This document shows, in pieces, positions 6,617 to 12,657 of a stretch of 14,344 nt of DNA. How positions within the stretch are numbered: the stretch's first letter is position 1; each line of letters opens with the position of its first letter. Under the pieces are notes generated by a model, which searched no databases, was not told the DNA's origin, and worked only from the letters and a program-made list of their open reading frames with translations. This DNA is from Bacteroides sp. CAG:770 (GTDB taxonomy: Bacteria; Bacteroidota; Bacteroidia; Bacteroidales; UBA932): the NCBI GenBank assembly GCA_000435075.1, contig FR890607.1:1-14344 (forward strand). Direction: 5' to 3'. The position numbers were made by a program, and so were the translations under genes.

Positions 6617-6677
6617 AGTTTCAGGGGCGCTTGCAGGTAGTCGGCTGATTATCAGTCATTGCCGCCGCGCTTGTTGA

Positions 6678-6715
6678 AATCTCTGCGGATTGTTGATAAC
6701 TTTTCCGCAGAAATT
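6678..6715 (+). terminator. Hairpin after folD
   Basis: AATCTCTGCGGA (6678-6689) pairs with TCCGCAGAAATT (6704-6715) at 11 of 12 positions, with a 14-base loop. It ends just before the -33 element of nrdD and begins 62 bases after the folD stop, so it probably separates the two transcription units. Confidence 0.5.
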
Positions 6716-6717
6716 CC

Positions 6718-6748
6718 TTTGATAAGGAGTGACGATTTTATAATTTTG
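6718..6748 (+). promoter_or_regulatory. Consensus Bacteroidetes promoter for nrdDG
   Basis: TTTG (6718-6721), 19 bases, then TAATTTTG (6741-6748) fits TTTG-N19-21-TAnnTTTG exactly. The expected transcription start is near 6754-6756, giving a leader of about 45-50 bases before the nrdD ATG at 6802. Confidence 0.75.
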
Positions 6749-6788
6749 CAAACCATTTTCGGGAGTCCGAGGGTGGTTTGCAATTTTT
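6746..6788 (+). promoter_or_regulatory. Inverted repeat overlapping the nrdD promoter, followed by TTTTT
   Basis: TTGCAAACCA (6746-6755) and TGGTTTGCAA (6774-6783) are perfect 10-base arms around an 18-base centre that itself holds TCGG/CCGA. TTTTT follows at 6784-6788. The left arm overlaps the -7 box and the predicted start point. It could be a repressor operator, or an intrinsic terminator/attenuator for transcripts arriving from folD. It is not a recognisable NrdR box. Confidence 0.55.
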
Positions 6789-6801
6789 AATATTTATAAA
6801 T

Positions 6802-8997
6802 ATGGATGTCTATAAGACTAACGGCTCCTACGAAGAGTACGATAGGGAAAAGCTGATGAGAGGTATTCACGAGGCCTACAAGTCTGCAGGTGAAGTGTGC
6901 CCGGAGGCTGTGGTGGTGTCAATTGTCGATAATCTGTACATATATGACAAGATTGCCAGCAAGGAAATTCGCCGACAGGTCGAGGAGTCATTGATGTCCA
7001 TAAACAAGAAGGTCGCCGTCGCCTACATTGAAAAATTCGATGCCGGCATGGACCTCCGCAAGAAGCGCGATTTCATCCGAGACTACATCAAGGCTTCGAA
7101 TGCCGCGACCGGTTCTAAGTTTGATGCCAATGCCAATGTCACCCGTAAGAATATCGTGACCCTCGGGCAGGAACTCTACAAGGAGAACAATATCAAGCAG
7201 AACCGCTATATAATGAAGGACAAGATCAAGGCGATGTATAGCAAGCGTCTGGCTGACCAGTATATCGAGGATCTTGAAAGTCACGTTCTTTACAAGCATG
7301 ACGAGAGCGGCACACCGGGATATCCGTACTGCGTCGCCATTACCATGTACCCATTCCTTGAAAGCGGACTGAAGGAACTCGGCGGCGTGTCCGTGGCACC
7401 TACCGACCTCAAGTCATTCTGCGGTGAGTTCATAAATCTTGTCTATTCTATTTCGTCCCAGTTCATGGGTGCCGTGGCTACTCCTGAATTCCTGATGTAC
7501 TTCGACTATTTCATCAGAAAGGACTACGGGGACAATTATCTCGAGCGTCTCGGTGAGGTGGTGGAAAACAATGTCAAGCAGCGCACCCTCGTGAAAGTCA
7601 TTGACAATTATTTCCAGCAGGTTGTCCACTCTATGAACATGCCGGCCGGAAACCGCGGATACCAGACGGTCTTCTGGAACATAGGATATTTCGACAAACC
7701 GTATTTCCAGGGTGTGTTCGGAGATTTCCGTTTCCCTGACGGCACGGCTCCGAAGTGGGAGACATTGTCCTGGCTCCAGAAGCATTTCATGAACTGGTTC
7801 AACGAGGAGAGGAATGACTATATCCTTACTTTCCCAGTCGAGACCATGGCTCTCCTTACCGACGGCGGAGACGATTATGCGGACAAGGAATATGCTGACT
7901 TCACAGCTGAAATGTGGTCCAAGGGACATAGCTTCTTCTGCTACATTTCCAACAGTCCGGACAGCCTCTCAAGCTGCTGCCGTCTGCGTAACTCATTGAA
8001 AGACTTGGATAATACAGACGAGGAGCACAATCATACCACCCATCAGTATTCTATGGGAACCGCCTCCGTGGCTACCGGTTCGAAGTCAGTCATGACCATA
8101 AACCTGAACAGGCTTATCCAGATTGCTGCAAGGAAGTTCTTCAAGCAGACTCAGGGCATTGACATTCCTGAAGGACAGCCGCTTCCTTCGGATTTGAAAT
8201 ACGACAGGGGTGAGTTGTACAAGGTCATCGACGCGGAAATCAGCGAGATGACCGGTCGTGTCCACAAATACCAGACAGCTTTCAATGCTATCATTCTCGA
8301 TTTCCTGAAGGCTGATATGCTCGATGTCTATAAGGCAGGTTTCATCGACATGCGCAAGCAGTATCTTACTGTCGGCGTCAATGGCCTTACAGATGCTGCC
8401 GAGTTCCTCGGTCTGGAGATTTCTCCGAATGAGGGATATCGTGAGTTTGTCAATACCATTCTCGAGACTATCAATATTTCCAACAGGAAGGACAAGACCC
8501 GCGAGACTATGTTCAATACTGAGTTCGTCCCGGGCGAGAACCTGTCAGGCAAGAACTATAAGTGGGACAAGAAGGACGGTTTCTTCGTTTCTCCAAAGCA
8601 CAATATGTATAGTTCATACTTCTATAATCCTGAGGATGAGGGACTTTCCATGATTGACAAGTTCAAGCTCCATGGAGAGGATTATGTGAAGTATCTAGAC
8701 GGCGGCTCGGCTCTCCACATGAACATTGCCGAGCATCTGAGCAAGGACCAGTACAGGCAGCTGCTCAATGTTGCAGCCCATTACGGTACGAATTATTTCA
8801 CATTCAACTGCCGCAATACCGTCTGCAATGACTGCGGATATATCAGCAAGGATACATTGACAGTGTGCCCTAAGTGCGGAAGCAAGAATTTGGATTACCT
8901 CACCCGCGTCATCGGCTATCTGAAGAGGGTTTCTTCTTTCAGCGAGATGCGCCAGGAGGAGGCGGAGCACAGATATTACGCTGAGGATTGTCAATGA
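6802..8997 (+). CDS. nrdD: Anaerobic (class III) ribonucleoside-triphosphate reductase NrdD
   Basis: NrdD reduces ribonucleoside triphosphates to dNTPs in the absence of oxygen by glycyl-radical chemistry. The 731-residue product opens with an ATP-cone allosteric domain (about 1-85: MDVYKTNGSYEEYDREKLMRG). The large catalytic barrel domain follows, with SSCCR at 390-394 containing Cys392/Cys393, one of which is probably the thiyl-radical cysteine. A C-terminal zinc site is formed by Cys675, Cys678, Cys689 and Cys692. The glycyl-radical motif RVIGY puts the radical on Gly705. The ATG at 6802 begins the recognisable ATP-cone; a TTG at 6778 in the same frame would add 8 residues from inside the promoter inverted repeat. 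The stop overlaps the nrdG start as ATGA, so the two are translationally coupled. Oxygen inactivates the radical form, which fits an anaerobe. Confidence 0.97.
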   Translation: MDVYKTNGSYEEYDREKLMRGIHEAYKSAGEVCPEAVVVSIVDNLYIYDKIASKEIRRQVEESLMSINKKVAVAYIEKFDAGMDLRKKRDFIRDYIKASNAATGSKFDANANVTRKNIVTLGQELYKENNIKQNRYIMKDKIKAMYSKRLADQYIEDLESHVLYKHDESGTPGYPYCVAITMYPFLESGLKELGGVSVAPTDLKSFCGEFINLVYSISSQFMGAVATPEFLMYFDYFIRKDYGDNYLERLGEVVENNVKQRTLVKVIDNYFQQVVHSMNMPAGNRGYQTVFWNIGYFDKPYFQGVFGDFRFPDGTAPKWETLSWLQKHFMNWFNEERNDYILTFPVETMALLTDGGDDYADKEYADFTAEMWSKGHSFFCYISNSPDSLSSCCRLRNSLKDLDNTDEEHNHTTHQYSMGTASVATGSKSVMTINLNRLIQIAARKFFKQTQGIDIPEGQPLPSDLKYDRGELYKVIDAEISEMTGRVHKYQTAFNAIILDFLKADMLDVYKAGFIDMRKQYLTVGVNGLTDAAEFLGLEISPNEGYREFVNTILETINISNRKDKTRETMFNTEFVPGENLSGKNYKWDKKDGFFVSPKHNMYSSYFYNPEDEGLSMIDKFKLHGEDYVKYLDGGSALHMNIAEHLSKDQYRQLLNVAAHYGTNYFTFNCRNTVCNDCGYISKDTLTVCPKCGSKNLDYLTRVIGYLKRVSSFSEMRQEEAEHRYYAEDCQ

Positions 8998-9521
8998 TAA
9001 AGTACGTGCCGGAGATGACCAGTGTCGTGATGGAGGAAATTCCTGACAAGGTGACACTGGCTGTGGATATCTCGAATTGTACCGGACTGTGTGAAGGCTG
9101 CCATTCCCCGTTTCTCCGTACCGATATCGGACTGGAGCTGACGCCGGAAAGGGTAGAGTCAATGCTGGCAGACAATTTCGGTGTGAATTGTTTCCTTTTC
9201 CTCGGTGAAGGCAATGATCATCAGGCTCTTATGTCATTGGCTTCTTATATCCGATCATCGCATCCATCACTGGCCTTGGCCATTTATTCGGGAAGGGAAA
9301 AAGTCGAAGATGAGGTGTTTCAGGCTTTTGACTATGTCAAGGTAGGGCCTTATCGCCCTTCTTGCGGACCTCTGAACAATCCATCCACGAATCAGCGTCT
9401 GTATCACGTGATGCGCAAGTCTGCCTGCCTGCCTGCTTCCGGTGACTCCGGCTATGTCCTGGAGGACATCACCTCACGGTTCTGGCACAAAGGCATTGAC
9501 CCTCTCCTTACTTCAAAATAG
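8994..9521 (+). CDS. nrdG: Anaerobic ribonucleotide reductase activating protein NrdG (radical SAM)
   Basis: NrdG uses a [4Fe-4S] cluster and S-adenosylmethionine to generate the glycyl radical on NrdD. The 175-residue product shows the radical-SAM cysteines as CTGLCEGC (Cys29, Cys33, Cys36; CX3CX2C) with HSPF following, as in NrdG proteins. GEGND at 71-75 stands where many radical-SAM enzymes have a GGEP-like SAM-binding motif. KVGPY at 116-120 is also typical of the family. Its ATG overlaps the nrdD stop by four bases (8994-8997). A run of four CTGC units lies in the gene at 9421-9436. The last 14 bases overlap the 3' end of the convergent hydrolase gene. The C-terminal third (after about 140) is less conserved, and its role is not clear from sequence. 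Confidence 0.94.
   Translation: MIKYVPEMTSVVMEEIPDKVTLAVDISNCTGLCEGCHSPFLRTDIGLELTPERVESMLADNFGVNCFLFLGEGNDHQALMSLASYIRSSHPSLALAIYSGREKVEDEVFQAFDYVKVGPYRPSCGPLNNPSTNQRLYHVMRKSACLPASGDSGYVLEDITSRFWHKGIDPLLTSK
9421..9436 (+). repeat. (CTGC)4 tetranucleotide run inside nrdG
   Basis: Four perfect head-to-tail CTGC units encode part of SACLPASG near NrdG residues 143-150. Gain or loss of one unit would shift the frame and change the last ~30 residues. Four units is below the length usually seen for active phase variation. Confidence 0.8.
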
Positions 9522-10158
9522 CCTTGATGGCTTTTGCCAGTCTTCCGTCAGGGTCGGAGAAGTGGTTTCCGGGGTTTATTTCGAAGTCGTGCGCGATTCC
9601 GGTCTTGTCGAGGAATGAAAGAACCTGCTCCGTGCAATCTCCCACTCGGCTCATGACGGGATGTTTCGTGTTGCTTTCGTTGTCGCCCAATGAAAGATAT
9701 ACATAATCAGGCTTTCTCAGGATCTTGTGAGTGTTCATGAAGTCGATGAAACCGGGGTACCAGAATGAGGCTGACCCGCATCCGACTCTGTGGAATACGT
9801 CTGTCTTCCATTGGCTCCAGAATGCGAACAGCCCTGCCAATGAATATCCTGCAATGGCATTGACAGAACTCGGGTGAGGCAGGCTTCTCTCCACTTCCGG
9901 CATTATCTCGTCCAGGAGTTTTCCGAGGTGTTCTTCAGCATTGCCGTTGAACATCGGCAGTCCCTTTCTGACTCCCGGTGCGGGCCATGGTGTCAGTTCG
10001 CCTTCGAAGTCGAAGTCGTGTATGGATACGAGGTTGAATTCAGGGCATCCCATTTCTCTGCACCTGTTCCATACGTTGTGCCCGTCTCCGGCTACCGAGT
10101 GGATATAAACCGTCGGGAGGCTTCTGTCAGCCGCGCCTTTCCATATTGTCGTTTTCAT
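9508..10158 (-). CDS. Esterase-like alpha/beta hydrolase
   Basis: A 216-residue cytoplasmic protein (no signal peptide) with an alpha/beta-hydrolase layout. The nucleophile elbow is GYSLAG with Ser106. Asp159 (SLGDNES) and His199 (NPGNHFSDPDGR) stand where the acid and base of the triad are expected. The nearest family I can name is the esterase-D/Fes/YieL-like group, whose members carry GxSxG followed by a Leu-Phe-rich helix. The start of VYIHSVAGDGHNVW (17-30) fits the oxyanion-loop strand. The substrate is unknown; esters of siderophores, sugars or small thiol adducts are all possible. ATG at 10158 is chosen over a GTG at 10227, whose extension would read through the hairpin at 10208-10234. 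Its 3' end overlaps nrdG by 14 bases. It follows the SLH-repeat gene on the same strand after a hairpin. Confidence 0.75.
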   Translation of the reverse strand: MKTTIWKGAADRSLPTVYIHSVAGDGHNVWNRCREMGCPEFNLVSIHDFDFEGELTPWPAPGVRKGLPMFNGNAEEHLGKLLDEIMPEVERSLPHPSSVNAIAGYSLAGLFAFWSQWKTDVFHRVGCGSASFWYPGFIDFMNTHKILRKPDYVYLSLGDNESNTKHPVMSRVGDCTEQVLSFLDKTGIAHDFEINPGNHFSDPDGRLAKAIKAILK

Positions 10159-10207
10159 GTTTTCTCGTGTTGGGAATTGTGTCAGGTTTTTCGCCGCAAA
10201 TTTCGAG

Positions 10208-10234
10208 CCTGCAAGTGGGCTGAACACTTGCAGG
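10208..10234 (-). terminator. Perfect 10-base-pair hairpin between the SLH-repeat gene and the hydrolase
   Basis: CCTGCAAGTG (10208-10217) and CACTTGCAGG (10225-10234) pair perfectly around a 7-base loop, 32 bases after the SLH-repeat gene stop. The minus-strand sequence beyond it is only weakly T-rich (CTCGAAATTT). Termination or partial read-through into the hydrolase is likely. Confidence 0.6.
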
Positions 10235-10266
10235 TATCATTGACCTTGGCGCGAAGAAAGGTGAAC

Positions 10267-12645
10267 CTACAGGGCCCACATGTAAGTTCCATCCCAGTAG
10301 TCCTTGAACTCTATGGTCTTGACGGTCTTCTTCGATGTGAACACATGTTTTCTTACAGGTGTGTACCATTCGGCTTTCACATATACTGTCTTGCCGGTAT
10401 ATCTGTCCATGATAGGGAGGAATTCCCACATGCCGCCGATGCGCGGACCTGTAACCCACACTCTTTCCCCCGGAGCGTAAGTCTGGAATGTCGAATAGCC
10501 TTCGGACGGGCCTGTGTAAACGCAACCTTTAAAGTCGCGTCCGGCTCCTTCTCCCCATGCTCTAACCTGATACCAGCCGAGCTGATGTGCATGTGTGCAT
10601 TTTTCTGCCACGTCGATAGCTTGTTCGATGGAGCAGATTTCCTTAGGGCAGATGGTCGTGGACGTCTTGCCTTTGATCAGACCGAGTGCCTCCATGAAAC
10701 TCATGGCCTCCTCTGCGGCAGGGTTGATATCTTTCTTGTCAATGTATTTGTCCAGTCCATTATCGAATTCCGTATAGGCATAGACACCTTGGTCCTCGAT
10801 GTAACGCAATGCCTTGTAGAGGATTGCAGCCACATCCTGACGGGTGGCCTTGTCGCTGTCCGAAGCTGATGCCGAAGGAATTTCGTTGATTCCGAGAGCA
10901 GCGCATTTTGCCACGAACTTGTCGCCTGACTGTTTCTTGCCGAGTTTGATTTCACGGTCGAGAAGTTCCTCTACCAGACGTACGGCGAGAGATCTTACCT
11001 GAAGCAATGTCGCCTGTACGGTATAGTCTTTTCCGAGTACTTCGTCATCCAAAAGATCGTCGCACAAAGCGAAGTTTACCGAACTCTGGAAAGCAGTGCT
11101 CATCTTGGAGTCTGACTTGTATGGAAGGATGAACGTTCCCGGTTGCGTTGTAGTGGTAAGTCTTGCCTCTGTTTCGAAACCTTCTGCCTGTTCGGCCATG
11201 GCCTTCCTGAAGTCTTCATAGTTCATTTCAGTTCCGGTCGCTTTCCATGCGACTTTTGTAAAGTGCTTCTGTTCATATCCTTCTGACATGCCGCACCAGA
11301 TGCAGCTGTACCACCATACGTGCTGTCCGGCGGAGTTTTTGCCTATATATGCCTGGTCATTGGCCAGAGGCTGTTCGAATATGTGCTGCGGATAATCAAA
11401 ATCCGTATATTTTATCTCGAAAGTATGCGCGGAGTTATGCTCGCATTTTCCGCAAGTTTTGCATGAATAATAGTATGACGTGAAATTCTTGCATGAATAA
11501 TCCTTGCAAATGTAGTCAGGGCCCGCTACTTTTTCCGTGAAGACATGATGCGTGCAGAAAGGTCTCGCTGCATCGGCTCCGGCTTTCTGGGCGGAAAAGA
11601 CGTCACCCTGATATGTCTTTATCGTGAACAATATCGGGTATGACCAGGTTCTCCAGGAAACCATTTTCATTACATTGTCGGCTTCTGATTCCGGAATGAA
11701 TATCGTTGCCCTTTTATTCTGGCACAGGTAGCTGTGATACGGATGGTAAATCTGTGTTGAATGATCCCTGTCACCTTGATAGGCACTACAGATGGTTCTG
11801 ATGAATTCCGTAGCGTCCACTTTCGGGCTCAGCCATACTTCGCGGATATTGTAAGTTCCTTGTATGGAGTTGTTTACATCACCTGCTGCGCAACTTTGGA
11901 TGAATTCACTGTCAGTATCCACTATTATCTTGGTCACGCGCATGGTATTCTGTCCCTTGAATTCTCCCGGATCGTTGGCATAGAATCGCGGATCATACGA
12001 ATCGTTGATGACAATCAGCGGCCAAGGATTGATATCAGGGCTGAGAGCATTGGCCTCGTCGATGGAGTAGGCCTTGCGGGACCTGCGGTAAGAGTCTTTG
12101 TTCAGTTCATAATCTGATTTCATGTTCAGCGCGGCTTCTCTGTCAGATCCGGCCCCGCCTTCTCCTACGAAAACCCTCGTCTCTATATCTATGAAATATG
12201 GGGTGCTGGGCTTCACGTCCGCCTCTTTGCCATTGACGGTAATCTTGATTCTGCTCCCGTCGATGCCATAGTCATTGTTCTTGAAATAATAGTCGGTCTG
12301 GTATTTCCCGCTCGGATTTATCATCACCTTGAATACGGCTTTGTAGTCGAATCCGTCCCTGAACAGCATCTCTCCGCTGTCTTTCTCCACGAAATCGCCT
12401 ATATAGTCCGCTTCAATTAGTTGGATTTCCCCGCTCGGCGCAAGATCCCCATACTCGGTAGTCGCCGAAGTCGGCTGCACCTCACGAGCGTCAAAAAGGT
12501 CCGTTCCCGGTTTCGGGACCGGAATGACCAGGTCAATGCTTTTGATTTTTGGTTTGTCTTGGGCCAATGTCGTCAGCGGCAGTAAGATGGCCGCCACTGA
12601 CAACATTGTCATAATCACATATTTGGCTGTTTCTTTCGTAGTCAT
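10267..12645 (-). CDS. Exported protein with Cys/His-rich region, SLH-like repeats and SH3b-like end
   Basis: A 792-residue protein of unknown function. Residues 1-29 form a signal peptide (cleavage near LAQ). Residues 30-350 are mixed strands without a family I recognise. Residues 364-460 are rich in Cys and His: CTHH at 364, then C380, C385, CKTCGKC at 395-401, HNSAH at 403-407 and CIWC at 448-451, suggesting a zinc ribbon or disulphide-rich fold. Residues ~525-565, 576-616 and 634-683 resemble three S-layer-homology repeats, with the signature 'A-x-x-LGI/LI' followed by TRQDVAAILYKAL or SIEQAIDVAEK. Residues ~690-765 (GCVYTGPSEGY, APGERVWVTG, KTVYVKAEW) resemble a bacterial SH3 domain. SLH domains usually bind secondary cell-wall polymer of Gram-positive bacteria, so their presence here is odd. 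It starts 12 bases after the leucine-rich-repeat gene, so the two form an operon. Confidence 0.7.
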   Translation of the reverse strand: MTTKETAKYVIMTMLSVAAILLPLTTLAQDKPKIKSIDLVIPVPKPGTDLFDAREVQPTSATTEYGDLAPSGEIQLIEADYIGDFVEKDSGEMLFRDGFDYKAVFKVMINPSGKYQTDYYFKNNDYGIDGSRIKITVNGKEADVKPSTPYFIDIETRVFVGEGGAGSDREAALNMKSDYELNKDSYRRSRKAYSIDEANALSPDINPWPLIVINDSYDPRFYANDPGEFKGQNTMRVTKIIVDTDSEFIQSCAAGDVNNSIQGTYNIREVWLSPKVDATEFIRTICSAYQGDRDHSTQIYHPYHSYLCQNKRATIFIPESEADNVMKMVSWRTWSYPILFTIKTYQGDVFSAQKAGADAARPFCTHHVFTEKVAGPDYICKDYSCKNFTSYYYSCKTCGKCEHNSAHTFEIKYTDFDYPQHIFEQPLANDQAYIGKNSAGQHVWWYSCIWCGMSEGYEQKHFTKVAWKATGTEMNYEDFRKAMAEQAEGFETEARLTTTTQPGTFILPYKSDSKMSTAFQSSVNFALCDDLLDDEVLGKDYTVQATLLQVRSLAVRLVEELLDREIKLGKKQSGDKFVAKCAALGINEIPSASASDSDKATRQDVAAILYKALRYIEDQGVYAYTEFDNGLDKYIDKKDINPAAEEAMSFMEALGLIKGKTSTTICPKEICSIEQAIDVAEKCTHAHQLGWYQVRAWGEGAGRDFKGCVYTGPSEGYSTFQTYAPGERVWVTGPRIGGMWEFLPIMDRYTGKTVYVKAEWYTPVRKHVFTSKKTVKTIEFKDYWDGTYMWAL

Positions 12646-12657
12646 AGGGTGTCGTTT

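Noticed and set aside
6778..6801. TTG as an alternative start of nrdD
   Set aside because: It lies inside the promoter inverted repeat and adds residues not part of the ATP-cone; the ATG at 6802 is better.
9874..10869. 331-codon plus-strand open frame across the hydrolase and SLH-repeat genes
   Set aside because: It spans two well-supported minus-strand genes and the hairpin between them; its composition (rich in Cys, His, Arg and Phe) is typical of an antisense shadow.
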